Positions 9,832-19,377 of a stretch of DNA of 64,000 nt are shown here, in pieces. The notes below the pieces were generated by a model. The model saw only the letters and a program-made list of their open reading frames with translations. It did not search any database and was not told where the DNA came from. Origin of the DNA: Butyricicoccus sp. OM04-18BH (lineage in GTDB: Bacteria > Bacillota > Clostridia > Oscillospirales > Butyricicoccaceae); NCBI RefSeq assembly GCF_003481705.1, contig NZ_QULN01000003.1:372001-436000 (forward strand), in the 5' to 3' direction. The translations under genes were made by a program, and so were the position numbers. The stretch's first letter is position 1. Each line of letters starts with the position of its first letter.

Positions 9832-10257
9832 GTCGGTGCCCACCGACAGGGGCAAAAGGGGACAGGACACCATATGGTTTCCTGTCCCCTCTTGACTCCC
9901 CTTACCTTCCTTTGCGCTGCGACTCCCTTCGGTCGCGCAGCGAAATGCGAGGGGCCCACAGGGACGTCTGGTGCTCCAAGGGTACACCCTTGATGGAAGC
10001 GGAGCTTTTCGCAGCAGAACGCGGCCGCCCTGCACCGTCTGGCCGCGCACTGGTATGCGCGGCAAACCACGCAAGCGAAATTCAGGGCAGCTCAGCTACA
10101 TATAAGCTGAAAGACGCCCGGAACCGAGCCCCGTAACCCCCGTTTAGACGCGCGACCGAAGGGAGTCGCGTCCAAAGGAGGGTTTGGGGGAGTCAAGAGG
10201 GGGCAAGGGAACCATACGGTGCCCTTGCCCCCTTTTGCCCTCGTCGGTGGGCACCGA
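9832..10257. repeat. Foldback element: two ~108-bp inverted arms, each with an inner hairpin
   Basis: Arm 9832-9939 and arm 10150-10257 are inverted copies, roughly 85% identical by eye. Both begin or end with the small palindrome GTCGGTG-CC-CACCGAC and with CTCCCTTCGGTCGCGC. Each arm holds a further hairpin around CATATGG or CATACGG. The stems differ (GGGGACAGGA against GGGGGCAAGGG), but the opposite strands change to match. The 210 bases between the arms show no convincing gene. This 600-base gap between the tRNAs and the SLH gene is therefore repeat DNA, possibly a non-autonomous mobile element. Confidence 0.7.
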
Positions 10258-10284
10258 CGTCTCCGCCGCCTTCAGCGGTTCTCC

Positions 10285-11895
10285 TTAAGAAATAACCTCG
10301 CCTGTCGGCAGACACTTTACCTGCTGATTTTCACCCTGAAGCACCAGCACACCGTCCTCAAACGCAACATTGCTGACCTTGAACGCAGCCTTCGCCGTTC
10401 CAACAGTCTGACCGAAGCTGTCAATGCAGACAACCGTCCTGTCGTCCGTCTGAAGCGCATACAGACCGGCGCCGTCGGTCGGCAGCTCCGTCGGTGTCGA
10501 AACATCCCACGTTACCGTATACAGCACCTTCGCGCTGCCGCCTGCCGGACAGTAAAAGATTTCATAAGTACGGTCCTTGACCCAGCCGGCGTACAGATTG
10601 CTGCCCTCGCTGTACAGCGCGTTCCGGTAGGTCCTGCTGAGCGCCCTGCCGTTCAGATCACAGACCTTGTAATAGCCGACGCTGTCCGAAATCACACAGG
10701 TCTCGCCGCTCTGGTTGAGGCTGGTGATATTCTTCGCGCCGAGCGTGACGGCCCTGCCGTCCTTCACGAGGACAGACGGACTGTTGTCGTAACTGATGAG
10801 CAGCATATCGCCTCTGCCGTAATAAGCGCCGAGCGAAACGCCCTTGACGCGCCACAGCTCGCGGGTCTGGTTGTCGATGGCTGTGATGCTGCCGTCGCTG
10901 CTGCGCACGAGCGACTTTCCGTCGTTGCTCCACGAGCTCAGCGCTCTGAACTCGGTCTTGCCGTGCGTGCCGTCCGAACGGATGATGAGGAACGTACCGC
11001 CGCTGCCGGTGTTAAACTGCTTTGCCCACGCCTTCGTGCCGTCCGGGCTGATGCCGGTTATCGTGCGGTTTTCGAGCCGTTCGCCGGTCTTGAGGTTCAC
11101 GACCGTGCAGTGCGCGTCCGTATCGGTCCATTCAACCTCTGCCCACACGCCGAACAGATGCGCATTCTGGAAATAGCCGTTTGTGTTCTCGAAATCGGTC
11201 AGCAGGCGGTTTCCTGCCGCGTCCTCGATCGTCACGGTTCTTTCATTCGGCACGAGCACATAATGCGCCGCTTCCGCCTCCGGCGCAAGGGCGTACCTGC
11301 TGTCGTACAGGCGGAGCGTGGTCGCGATGGACTGCTCGCGCGTATACGCGCCGTCCGGAGTGAAATGATTGCTGCCGGTGCCGTTCATGATACCCTGACG
11401 GTAGACCCAGTTGATGTCGCTGCGCGCCCACGACCGGATTTTCTCGCCGTCCGCGAAAACGTGCGGCAGGCGGTCGTTTACGTCATTTTTGACGTTTTTG
11501 TTCAGCGCGCCCAGACGGTGCAGCATGCTCGCCGCCTCCTGCCGGGTAATGTTCTTATCCGGGGCGAATTTACCGTTTCCGACGCCGTTTACCACGCCTG
11601 CCGAGGCGCAGAGCAGCACATCCGCGTTATCGGTATCGGTGAAGCTGACCTTGCCGGTCGAGGCAGTCTGCAAGACATTTTCCCTATCCCACGCGCGGTA
11701 GACCGCCGCGGCGAGCGAGCAGAAATCCTCGCGGGTAATCGGCGTGTCGAAAGCGCTGTCCACCTGCGAGGGCACGAGACCGGCCGCACGCGCCGCGTCA
11801 ACCGACTTCTGCGCCCACGCGCTCGGCGCGTCCGCCGCCCCTGCTGCGGTCATCATTGCCGCCGCGAGCAGCGCGGAAATCCACATTTTCTTCAT
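10285..11895 (-). CDS. Secreted SLH-domain protein with C-terminal beta-propeller-like region
   Basis: The 536-residue protein starts with a signal peptide (MKKMWISALLAAAMMTAAG). Three S-layer homology repeats follow over roughly residues 25-200, marked by ITREDFC, ITRQEAASM and YTREQSIA motifs. SLH repeats anchor proteins to pyruvylated cell-wall polymer. The remaining 330 residues are rich in repeated beta-type phrases (DGTKAWAK, SDGSITAID, TDDRTVVCID), like a PQQ/WD-type propeller. The substrate is unknown. The ATG at 11895 has AAGGAGGAG 8 bases upstream and removes eight extra residues. It ends against the inverted repeat. Confidence 0.85.
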   Translation of the reverse strand: MKKMWISALLAAAMMTAAGAADAPSAWAQKSVDAARAAGLVPSQVDSAFDTPITREDFCSLAAAVYRAWDRENVLQTASTGKVSFTDTDNADVLLCASAGVVNGVGNGKFAPDKNITRQEAASMLHRLGALNKNVKNDVNDRLPHVFADGEKIRSWARSDINWVYRQGIMNGTGSNHFTPDGAYTREQSIATTLRLYDSRYALAPEAEAAHYVLVPNERTVTIEDAAGNRLLTDFENTNGYFQNAHLFGVWAEVEWTDTDAHCTVVNLKTGERLENRTITGISPDGTKAWAKQFNTGSGGTFLIIRSDGTHGKTEFRALSSWSNDGKSLVRSSDGSITAIDNQTRELWRVKGVSLGAYYGRGDMLLISYDNSPSVLVKDGRAVTLGAKNITSLNQSGETCVISDSVGYYKVCDLNGRALSRTYRNALYSEGSNLYAGWVKDRTYEIFYCPAGGSAKVLYTVTWDVSTPTELPTDGAGLYALQTDDRTVVCIDSFGQTVGTAKAAFKVSNVAFEDGVLVLQGENQQVKCLPTGEVIS

Positions 11896-11944
11896 AGATT
11901 TGCTCCTCCTTTTTATCAAGTACCATTTTTTGCGTTTTCAGTAT

Positions 11945-11984
11945 AATCCTGCCGCCCCGGTTTGTCAATCACGGCAGGATTTTC
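11945..11984. terminator. Hairpin after the gene at 12027
   Basis: AATCCTGCCG pairs with CGGCAGGATT across a 17-base loop. A T-rich run follows on the + side. On the leftward side, where it would serve the gene at 12027, the U-run is weak. Confidence 0.45.
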
Positions 11985-12026
11985 CTTTACACTATTTGGG
12001 ACGTTACTCGGAAAGGAAAAGTTCCC

Positions 12027-12848
12027 TTATCGGGTGACGTCGGTGTATTCTACCACGGTGTAGTACGAAAGCGAGCCGTCCTCGTTTCTCTCCTCGCGCC
12101 GCACCATACGCTGCTCATCGTCGTACCATATTTTTACGGTCGAGCCGTCCGCTATCGTGCGGGTCAATGTGTTTTCATTCGTATCATAAACCCCGTCCCC
12201 CTGCGGCATATTCGCTGCGTCGGGCAGCTTCTCGCCCGTATACAGCACGTACCCGTACCGATCTATCACGGTATAATCCGTGCCGACCGTGCCATACGGC
12301 TCATAGGTATTGCTGGTCTGTATGGTATATCCGGTCGCGGAATCGTGCTCGAAAATGCTTTCCGACATCTGTTCGCCCTGTGTATTGTACCATTTCTCCT
12401 GATACGGTTCGCTTTCCTCGCCGCGGTAGGTATAAAACGCCGTTCCGTACGAGCTTTCGAACTGTATCGTGCGCCCGAGTTCGTCATACTGCACATGCTG
12501 TGTCGTATATCCGCCGTAGCCTGTGATATACCGGGTCATTTCGCTGCCGTTATAGACTTCTCTGTCGCCGTAGCCGACGATGAACGGGTGCATGGAGGTG
12601 AGCGACCAGACCCGGCGCTCCTGTGCGTCAAAGCCGGTAAGCGTTGTGGCGAAATACTCGCCGTCCGAGCGTTCCACCTGCTGCTCGACCCGCGCCGCCG
12701 GTTCCACATACGCCAGCAGCGTCCAGTTTTCCGCCGTCGGGCGGACATACCGCAGTCCGTTCAGCGAAGCGACGCTGAAAGCACAGACCGTCGCGGCTGC
12801 CGCGCACACCGCCAGCATTCCCACACGTTTGACAAGGTGAAGTTTCAT
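12027..12848 (-). CDS. Exported or membrane-anchored protein with YD-like repeats, unknown function
   Basis: The 273-residue protein has a short basic N-terminus and one hydrophobic segment (residues 8-28), so it is exported or anchored. The body is Tyr- and Gly-rich with recurrent phrases such as YDELGRTIQFE, YNTQGEQMSES and IDRYGYVLYTG, spaced like the YD repeats of RHS-type proteins. No toxin domain is visible. The ATG at 12848 is chosen because the hydrophobic leader then sits at the N-terminus and GGCGGGA lies upstream. The open frame to 12959 has no RBS. Function is not recognisable. Confidence 0.6.
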   Translation of the reverse strand: MKLHLVKRVGMLAVCAAAATVCAFSVASLNGLRYVRPTAENWTLLAYVEPAARVEQQVERSDGEYFATTLTGFDAQERRVWSLTSMHPFIVGYGDREVYNGSEMTRYITGYGGYTTQHVQYDELGRTIQFESSYGTAFYTYRGEESEPYQEKWYNTQGEQMSESIFEHDSATGYTIQTSNTYEPYGTVGTDYTVIDRYGYVLYTGEKLPDAANMPQGDGVYDTNENTLTRTIADGSTVKIWYDDEQRMVRREERNEDGSLSYYTVVEYTDVTR

Positions 12849-13072
12849 GAAATCCCGCCTTTCTCTGTCTGCTCTCAAATGCCTGTCCTTTTCCTCAGTA
12901 TAGCATAGATTTTTCCAGAGCGATATATGTTTCTGCAAAATTGCACAGTAAAAATGCAAATATGCGTTTTTTGCCGGGCAGAGTGAATTTCCGGTGCGCC
13001 GGAGCAGCTCTTTCCCGTAGAGCAGCCCGCCCTTGCGGAAGCGCGAATTTTTACGTTATTGCACATAAAAAA

Positions 13073-13102
13073 ACTCCCGCAGAGCGTTTTTACTCTGCGG
13101 GA
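13073..13102 (-). terminator. Terminator of nifJ
   Basis: CTCCCGCAGAG pairs with CTCTGCGGGAG. The left flank AAAAAAA is the U-run for leftward transcription. It lies 40 bases after the nifJ stop. Confidence 0.88.
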
Positions 13103-13140
13103 GTTCGTTATTTATGCTGTTTCAGCCTGTGTGCGGGAGA

Positions 13141-16100
13141 TTAAGCCTCCGGTGCGTACAGAGCCTGCAGACGCTGCAGGTGAGCGTAACGCTTGGTGGA
13201 CTCGATCTCGGAGCGCTCGAACAGACCCTCTGCGCGATCCGGGAAGGAACGGGTCAGAGCGGAGTAACGAGCCTCGTTCATCATGAACTTGCGGTAATCC
13301 TCGGTCTTGGGCTCCTTGGACTCCAGAATGAACGGGTTCTTGCCCTCGTCAGCCAGCTGCGGGTTGAAGCGGAACAGGTTCCAGTAGCCGCAGTCAACAG
13401 CCTTCTTCATCTCAGCCTGGCAGTTGGTCATGCCGCCCTTGATGGAGTGCATCTCACACGGAGCGTAGCCGATGACGAGCGACGGGCCCGGATAAGCCTC
13501 AGCCTCAGCGATAGCCTTCAGAGTCTGAGCCATGTTAGCGCCCATAGCTACCTGTGCAACGTAAACGTAGCCGTAGCTCATAGCGATCTCAGCGAGGCTC
13601 TTCTTCTTGGTGGTCTTACCGGAAGCTGCGAACTGTGCAACAGCGCCGATGTTGGTAGCCTTGGAAGCCTGTCCGCCGGTGTTGGAGTAAACCTCGGTAT
13701 CGAATACCATAACGTTTACGTCCTTGCCGGAAGCCAGAACGTGATCCAGACCGCCGAAGCCGATGTCGTATGCCCAACCGTCGCCGCCGAAGATCCAAAC
13801 GGACTTCTTAGCGAGGTATTCCTTGTGAGCCAGAACATCCTTGCAGTCCGGGCAGCCTGCTGCTGCGCCCTTTTCGAGCTCTGCAACCAGTGCCTTGGTC
13901 GGCTCAGCGTTCGCAGCGCCGTTGTCCTTGGTATCCATGAAGGTGTTGACAGCGTTCTTAAAGTCATCGGTAGCGTTCTCAGAGCCAGCCATAACCTCGA
14001 GCTTGGAGATCAGGCGGTCGCGGAGCGCTTCCTGGCCGTAGTACATGCCAAGGCCGTGCTCTGCGTTATCCTCGAACAGGGAGTTTGCCCATGCCGGACC
14101 GTGGCCCTCAGCATTGACAGTGTACGGGGAGGTAGCAGCCGGGCCGCCCCAGATAGAAGAACAGCCGGTAGCGTTGGAGATGTACATACGGTCGCCGCAG
14201 ACCTGAGTAACCAGGCGAGCGTAAGAGGTCTCAGCGCAGCCTGCGCAGGAGCCGGAGAACTCAAGCAGCGGCTTCTTGAACTGAGAATCCTTGACGGAGT
14301 TTACGGAAGCCATATCTTCCTTCTCGGAAACCTTTGCTACGCAGTAATCGAAGGTATCCTGCTGAGCAGCTTCCTGATCCTGCGGAACCATGGTCAGAGA
14401 CTTGGTCGGGCAAACGCCGATACATACGCCGCAGCCCATGCAGTCGAGCGGAGATACAGCCATGGTGTACTTGTACTTGCCCTTGCCCTTGCCGGCCTTG
14501 ATGTCGACGAGCTTCGCAGACTCCGGAGCGGCAGCAGCCTCTTCGTCGGTCAGAGCGAACGGACGGATGGTAGCGTGCGGGCAGACATAAGCACACTGGT
14601 TACACTGAACACAGGTAGCCTCGTTCCAGTGCGGAACGGTAACTGCTACGCCGCGCTTCTCGTAAGCAGCTGCGCCGTGCTCGAAGGAGCCGTCAACATG
14701 CTCGCCTGCGAAAGCGGAAACCGGCAGAGAGTCGCCGTCCATGCGGCCGATCGGCTCCATGACTTCCTTGACCATCTTGACAACTTCCGGACGGCCCTGA
14801 AGCTCGCGGGTATCAGCCTCGTCCTGAGCGTCAGCCCAGTCAGCCGGTACGTCGATCTTCTTGTATGCGGTAGCGCCGATGTCGATCGCCTTGTGGTTCA
14901 TATCGACGATGTCCTGGCCCTTCTTCAGGTAGGACTTGGTAGCAGCGTCCTTCATGAACTGGATCGCCTGCTCAGACGGCATTACCTTAGCCAGTGCGAA
15001 GAACGCGGACTGGAGGATGGTGTTGGTGCGCTTGCCCATGCCGATCTCGATCGCGAGGTCAATCGCGTTGATGGTGTAAAGCTGAACATTGTTCTTTGCG
15101 ATGTAGCGCTTCTCAGAAGCTGCGAGGTGGTGGCTCAGCTCTTCCGGAGTCCACTGGCAGTTGATGAGGAATACGCCGCCCGGCTTAACGTCACGCACGA
15201 TCGGGAAGTGCTTGGTGATGTAGGACGGGTTGTGGCAGGCTACGAAGTCAGCCTTGTTGATGTAGTAGGGAGAACGGATCGGCTTGTCGCCAAAACGCAG
15301 ATGCGAAACGGTTACGCCGCCGGTCTTCTTGGAGTCGTACTGGAAGTATGCCTGTACGAACTTGTCGGTGTGGTCGCCGATGATCTTGATGGAGTTCTTG
15401 TTCGCGCCAACGGTACCGTCGCCGCCGAGACCCCAGAACTTGCACTCGGTGGTGCCTTCTGCTGCGGTGTTCGGAGCCGGCTTCTCTTCCAGAGACAGGA
15501 AGGTTACGTCGTCGGTGATGCCGAGAGTGAACATCTTCTTCGGCTCAGCCTTGGTCAGCTCCTCGTATACAGCGAATACGGAAGCCGGAGGCGTGTCCTT
15601 GGAGCCCAGACCGTAACGGCCGCCGGTTACAACCTTGTCGGTGATGCCTGCGTCAGCCAGAGCGGTAACAACGTCCATGTAGAGCGGCTCGCCCTGGGAG
15701 CCCGGCTCCTTGGTGCGGTCGAGAACTGCGATCTTCTTCGCGGTAGCCGGGATCGCTGCGATCAGCTTGTCAGCGCGGAACGGACGGTACAGGCGAACCT
15801 TGACCAGACCGACCTTCTCGCCATGTGCGTTCAGGTAGTCGATGACTTCCTCTGCAACGTCGCAGATCGAGCCCATAGCGATGATAACGCGGTCAGCATC
15901 AGCAGCGCCGTAGTAGTTGAACAGCTGGTAGTTGGTGCCGAGCTTGGCGTTGACCTTGCCCATGTACTCCTCTACGATGCCCGGAACTGCCTCGTAGAAC
16001 TTGTTGGATGCCTCACGATGCTGGAAGAAAATGTCGCCGTTCTCGTGAGAGCCGCGCATCATTGCGTGCTCCGGATTCAGAGCGCGCTTGCGGAATGCTT

Positions 16101-16701
16101 CAACAGCATCCATGTCGCACATTTCCTTCAGATCCTCGTAATCCCAAACCTGGATCTTCTGGATCTCGTGGGAGGTACGGAAGCCGTCGAAGAAGTTGAT
16201 GAACGGAACGCGGGACTTGATGGTAGCCAGATGAGCTACTGCGGACAGGTCCATAACTTCCTGCGGATTGGTCTCTGCGAGCATAGCAAAGCCGGTCTGA
16301 CGGCATGCCATAACGTCGGAGTGGTCGCCGAAGATGTTCAGAGCGTGGGAAGCAACGGTACGCGCGGATACGTGGAATACGCACGGGAGCAGCTCGCCTG
16401 CAATCTTGTACATATTCGGGATCATCAGCAGAAGACCCTGAGATGCGGTGTAGGTGGTGGTGAGAGCACCTGCTGCCAGAGAGCCGTGTACGGTACCTGC
16501 CGCACCTGCCTCGGACTGCATTTCGATAACCTTTACGGTAGTACCGAAAATGTTCTTCTGACCTGCGGCTGCCCACTGGTCAACGCTGTCTGCCATAGGG
16601 CTGGACGGGGTGATCGGATAGATGCCCGCAACCTCGGTAAATGCATACGACACATGTGCCGCAGCGGTATTACCGTCCATGGACTTCATCTTTCTTGCCA
16701 T
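13141..16701 (-). CDS. nifJ: Pyruvate:ferredoxin (flavodoxin) oxidoreductase
   Basis: This enzyme converts pyruvate and CoA to acetyl-CoA and CO2 and passes electrons to ferredoxin, the main pyruvate route of anaerobic Clostridia. The 1186-residue single chain is the homodimer type with all domains in order. The PITPSSPMAD motif is near residue 30. Two ferredoxin-type clusters (CVQCNQCAYVC and CMGCGVCIGVC) lie at about residues 690-760. The thiamine-diphosphate domain includes GSCAGCAETSY and GDGWAYDIGFGGLDH. AGGAGG sits 7 bases before the ATG. Codon use suggests high expression. Confidence 0.97.
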   Translation of the reverse strand: MARKMKSMDGNTAAAHVSYAFTEVAGIYPITPSSPMADSVDQWAAAGQKNIFGTTVKVIEMQSEAGAAGTVHGSLAAGALTTTYTASQGLLLMIPNMYKIAGELLPCVFHVSARTVASHALNIFGDHSDVMACRQTGFAMLAETNPQEVMDLSAVAHLATIKSRVPFINFFDGFRTSHEIQKIQVWDYEDLKEMCDMDAVEAFRKRALNPEHAMMRGSHENGDIFFQHREASNKFYEAVPGIVEEYMGKVNAKLGTNYQLFNYYGAADADRVIIAMGSICDVAEEVIDYLNAHGEKVGLVKVRLYRPFRADKLIAAIPATAKKIAVLDRTKEPGSQGEPLYMDVVTALADAGITDKVVTGGRYGLGSKDTPPASVFAVYEELTKAEPKKMFTLGITDDVTFLSLEEKPAPNTAAEGTTECKFWGLGGDGTVGANKNSIKIIGDHTDKFVQAYFQYDSKKTGGVTVSHLRFGDKPIRSPYYINKADFVACHNPSYITKHFPIVRDVKPGGVFLINCQWTPEELSHHLAASEKRYIAKNNVQLYTINAIDLAIEIGMGKRTNTILQSAFFALAKVMPSEQAIQFMKDAATKSYLKKGQDIVDMNHKAIDIGATAYKKIDVPADWADAQDEADTRELQGRPEVVKMVKEVMEPIGRMDGDSLPVSAFAGEHVDGSFEHGAAAYEKRGVAVTVPHWNEATCVQCNQCAYVCPHATIRPFALTDEEAAAAPESAKLVDIKAGKGKGKYKYTMAVSPLDCMGCGVCIGVCPTKSLTMVPQDQEAAQQDTFDYCVAKVSEKEDMASVNSVKDSQFKKPLLEFSGSCAGCAETSYARLVTQVCGDRMYISNATGCSSIWGGPAATSPYTVNAEGHGPAWANSLFEDNAEHGLGMYYGQEALRDRLISKLEVMAGSENATDDFKNAVNTFMDTKDNGAANAEPTKALVAELEKGAAAGCPDCKDVLAHKEYLAKKSVWIFGGDGWAYDIGFGGLDHVLASGKDVNVMVFDTEVYSNTGGQASKATNIGAVAQFAASGKTTKKKSLAEIAMSYGYVYVAQVAMGANMAQTLKAIAEAEAYPGPSLVIGYAPCEMHSIKGGMTNCQAEMKKAVDCGYWNLFRFNPQLADEGKNPFILESKEPKTEDYRKFMMNEARYSALTRSFPDRAEGLFERSEIESTKRYAHLQRLQALYAPEA

Positions 16702-17033
16702 GAGATATATCCTCCTATTTAATTATAGCGTCGGATTTTAAAAAGCCCCTTTTTAGTGTATTTTACACGATAACAAGACTTTTTTTCTGAAATTTATTGT
16801 ATCACCGATGCAAACGATTGTAAACAGCAAAAGCCGTTTTTTTCGCTTGTTTTTTCATTTTTTGATAAGCTGTTTTGCATCGTGAAACAAATTCCGTTTT
16901 TCCATCCGTTTTTCCTGTGCAAACCTACAGTTTTTGTATTGTGGAAGGGGGAGTGATATGGTATATTTATTCTATACAGCGGTTTTTGCTCCACGGAAGA
17001 AGCACAGCTTCCCTCGGAAAGGATGGATCGAGC

Positions 17034-18560
17034 ATGGTCTCTCGCGTATTTTCCGCCGGTATCGACGGCATAAACGGATATATCGTCACGGTTGAGTGTC
17101 TGCTTTCGGGCGGACTGCCGCGGCTCGATGTGGTAGGACTGCCGACCGGCGCGGTCAGCGAAGCCGGAGAGCGCGTGCGCGCCGCCGCGAAATCCTGCTC
17201 GTTCGACTGGCCTGTGTCGCGCCTGACGGTCAACCTCGCCCCGGCGGACACGCGCAAGGCCGGGACCGCCTTCGACCTGCCCATCCTGCTGTCCATTCTC
17301 GCCGCCGCAGGCGAGATCAACGCTCTGCCGCAGGACGTGCTGTTCTTCGGGGAGCTTTCACTCTCCGGCGAGCTGCGTCCGGTGCGCGGCGCGCTCTCCA
17401 TGGCGCTCGCGGCGCGAAGCGCGGACTTCCGTGCGGTCTACGTCCCGGCGGCCAACGCGCAGGAGGCCTCTTATGCCGACAGTCTGACCGTCTATCCCGT
17501 GCGCACGCTCAGCGAGCTCATCAATCACCTCAGCGGCCGAAAGCAGCTTGTCCCCTGCCCCCCGCCGCCGGAACCGAAACCGGCGGAGCACGACCTCGAC
17601 TATGCGCATGTGCTCGGGCAGCACCTCGTCAAGCGCGCGCTCGAGGTCGCGGCCGCCGGCGGGCACAATGTCCTGCTCTCCGGCTCCCCCGGCTCGGGCA
17701 AGAGCATGATGGCCAAGCGGTTTTCGTCCATCCTGCCGCCGCTCTCGCATGACGAACGGCTGGATGTCATCCGCGTCTGGTCGGCGGTCGGCCGGGCGCA
17801 GGAGGCCGTCGACCGCGCTGAGCGGCCGTTCCGTGCGCCGCATCATTCCTCCTCGGCGGCAGCGCTTGCCGGAGGCTCGGGCTCACCCGGACGGCTTCCC
17901 CTGCCCGGCGAGATCACGCTCGCGCACCGCGGCGTGCTGTTCCTTGACGAGCTGCCCGAGTTCCGGCGCGACGCGCTCGAGGTGCTGCGGCAGCCGATGG
18001 AGGACGGAAAGCTGACCATCGCCCGAGCGGCCGGACAGGTCACTTATCCGGCCGATTTTCAGCTCATCGCCGCCATGAATCCCTGTCCGTGCGGCTGGTA
18101 CGGCACAAACCGCTGCACCTGCACGAAGGAGCGCGTGCAGCAGTATCTGCGCCGTCTGTCCGGGCCGCTGCTCGACCGCATCGATCTCCAGATCACCGTG
18201 CAGCCGGTCGAGTACGAGGCGCTCGCCGCGCGCAGCCGCGCACAGGAGGAAAGCTCGGAGACCATCCGCGCCCGTGTGCTCGCCGCCCGGCAGCGGCAGT
18301 ATGACCGGCAGGGCGAGGACGTCTGCAACGACGCCATTCCGCCCTCGCTTCTCGCGGAGTTCTGTCCGCTGACCGACGAGGCGTCTGCCGTTTTCCGCCG
18401 CGCCTTCGAGCGGCTCGGTCTGACCGCCCGCGCCCATGACCGCATTCTCCGCGTCGCGCGCACGATCGCGGACCTCGCTGAAAGCGACACCATCGGCGCC
18501 GAGCATATCGCCGAGGCCATCCAGTACCGCACGCTCGACCGCATGGCAAATTTTGAGTAA
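17034..18560 (+). CDS. YifB/ComM-family Mg-chelatase-like AAA+ ATPase
   Basis: The 508-residue protein has an N-terminal ChlI-like domain (VSRVFSAGIDGING start, residues 1-170), a Walker A GSPGSGKS near residue 220, and a Walker B VLFLDELPEF. It also has the Cys-rich MNPCPCGWYG...CTC segment of the Mg_chelatase fold and a C-terminal helical domain. ComM relatives are hexameric helicases that aid branch migration during natural transformation; the role here is inferred. The frame is open from 16875, but the ATG at 17034 has GGAAAGGA upstream and matches the family start. It heads a rightward cluster with the next two genes. Confidence 0.93.
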   Translation: MVSRVFSAGIDGINGYIVTVECLLSGGLPRLDVVGLPTGAVSEAGERVRAAAKSCSFDWPVSRLTVNLAPADTRKAGTAFDLPILLSILAAAGEINALPQDVLFFGELSLSGELRPVRGALSMALAARSADFRAVYVPAANAQEASYADSLTVYPVRTLSELINHLSGRKQLVPCPPPPEPKPAEHDLDYAHVLGQHLVKRALEVAAAGGHNVLLSGSPGSGKSMMAKRFSSILPPLSHDERLDVIRVWSAVGRAQEAVDRAERPFRAPHHSSSAAALAGGSGSPGRLPLPGEITLAHRGVLFLDELPEFRRDALEVLRQPMEDGKLTIARAAGQVTYPADFQLIAAMNPCPCGWYGTNRCTCTKERVQQYLRRLSGPLLDRIDLQITVQPVEYEALAARSRAQEESSETIRARVLAARQRQYDRQGEDVCNDAIPPSLLAEFCPLTDEASAVFRRAFERLGLTARAHDRILRVARTIADLAESDTIGAEHIAEAIQYRTLDRMANFE

Positions 18561-18589
18561 TATATTATAATGTATAAAGGAGCACTTTC

Positions 18590-18703
18590 ATGAACAGCTT
18601 TTTCGCGTTTGACCTCTACGGCACCTTTGTGACGGTTTTGAATACCGCGCTCGCGGTATTCATCATCTGCCTGCTCTTCAAGTGGCTCCGCCGGTCGAAA
18701 TAA
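18590..18703 (+). CDS. 37-residue single-pass membrane peptide
   Basis: AAAGGAGC sits 7 bases before an ATG that opens a 37-codon frame ending in TAA. The peptide starts MNSFFAFDLYGTF, has a hydrophobic helix (about residues 12-30, including ALAVFIICLLF), and ends in a basic tail (KWLRRSK). It lies between the ComM-like gene and the Nudix gene in the same direction with short gaps. The strong RBS, clean topology and operon position support translation. Function unknown. Confidence 0.65.
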   Translation: MNSFFAFDLYGTFVTVLNTALAVFIICLLFKWLRRSK

Positions 18704-18733
18704 CCGGCCATCCCCCCCGAAAGGACATTCATT

Positions 18734-19231
18734 GTGATACAGAAACACTGCTGGGAATGCGGCGCAGCGCTCATCGAAAAGCCGCTCGAGGGCGAAGGCA
18801 TCGTGCCCTTCTGCCCCGTATGCGGCGAATACCGCTTTCCCATGTACAACGCGGCGGTCAGCATGATCGTCGTGGACGAAAACACCGGCCGCATCCTGCT
18901 CATCCAGCAGTACGGCAGACCGAGCTATATCCTCGTCGCCGGTTATATCAACCGCGGCGAGAGCGCCGAGACTGCCGTCCGGCGCGAAATCCTCGAGGAG
19001 ACCGGTCTGCACGCCGGCCGTATCCATTTCAACCGCACCCGGTTCTTCGAGCCGTCCAACACGCTCATGTGCAACTTCACCGCCTTTGTCCCCGACGCGG
19101 AGCGCATTCACGTGAACCGCGAGGTCGACCGCTTCCGCTGGTTTTCCCCGGCAGAGGCGCGCGCGAATATCCGCCCGAACAGCCTTGCCGCCGCTTTTCT
19201 GGATGCGTGGCTGGATGAAAACGACCTGTAA
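18734..19231 (+). CDS. Zinc-ribbon Nudix hydrolase (NudC-like)
   Basis: The 165-residue protein carries two CxxC pairs (CWEC and CPVC) near residues 6 and 28, forming a zinc ribbon. The Nudix box then lies over about residues 70-92 (GYINRGESAE...REILEETGL). This domain order is that of NADH pyrophosphatase-like enzymes, which cleave NADH or capped nucleotides to monophosphates. The chain is shorter than NudC (about 257 residues) because the N-terminal domain is missing, so the substrate is uncertain. Translation starts at GTG with GAAAGGA 9 bases upstream. Confidence 0.88.
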   Translation: MIQKHCWECGAALIEKPLEGEGIVPFCPVCGEYRFPMYNAAVSMIVVDENTGRILLIQQYGRPSYILVAGYINRGESAETAVRREILEETGLHAGRIHFNRTRFFEPSNTLMCNFTAFVPDAERIHVNREVDRFRWFSPAEARANIRPNSLAAAFLDAWLDENDL

Positions 19232-19266
19232 ATTCGATAAAATAGACATTCCCCGGCGTTTTGTTG

Positions 19267-19295
19267 TTGAAACATTCTCTGTTTGATGATATAAT
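19267..19295 (+). promoter_or_regulatory. Sigma-A-like promoter
   Basis: TTGAAA at 19267-19272 and TATAAT at 19290-19295 are 17 bases apart. The transcript would carry a leader of about 210 bases, running through the DnaA boxes, to the SLH-peptidase gene. Confidence 0.65.
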
Positions 19296-19377
19296 GTTAA
19301 TATGTATATGCAGACATTTCTTTTCGGTCTGCGCACAATCGTTGTGCTCCGTCGGCGTGTGCGTGCACGCACCGGAG

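Noticed and set aside
9525-10136. 203-codon frame across the tRNAs and the inverted repeat
   Set aside because: It reads through tRNA-Gly and a terminator; no coding signal.
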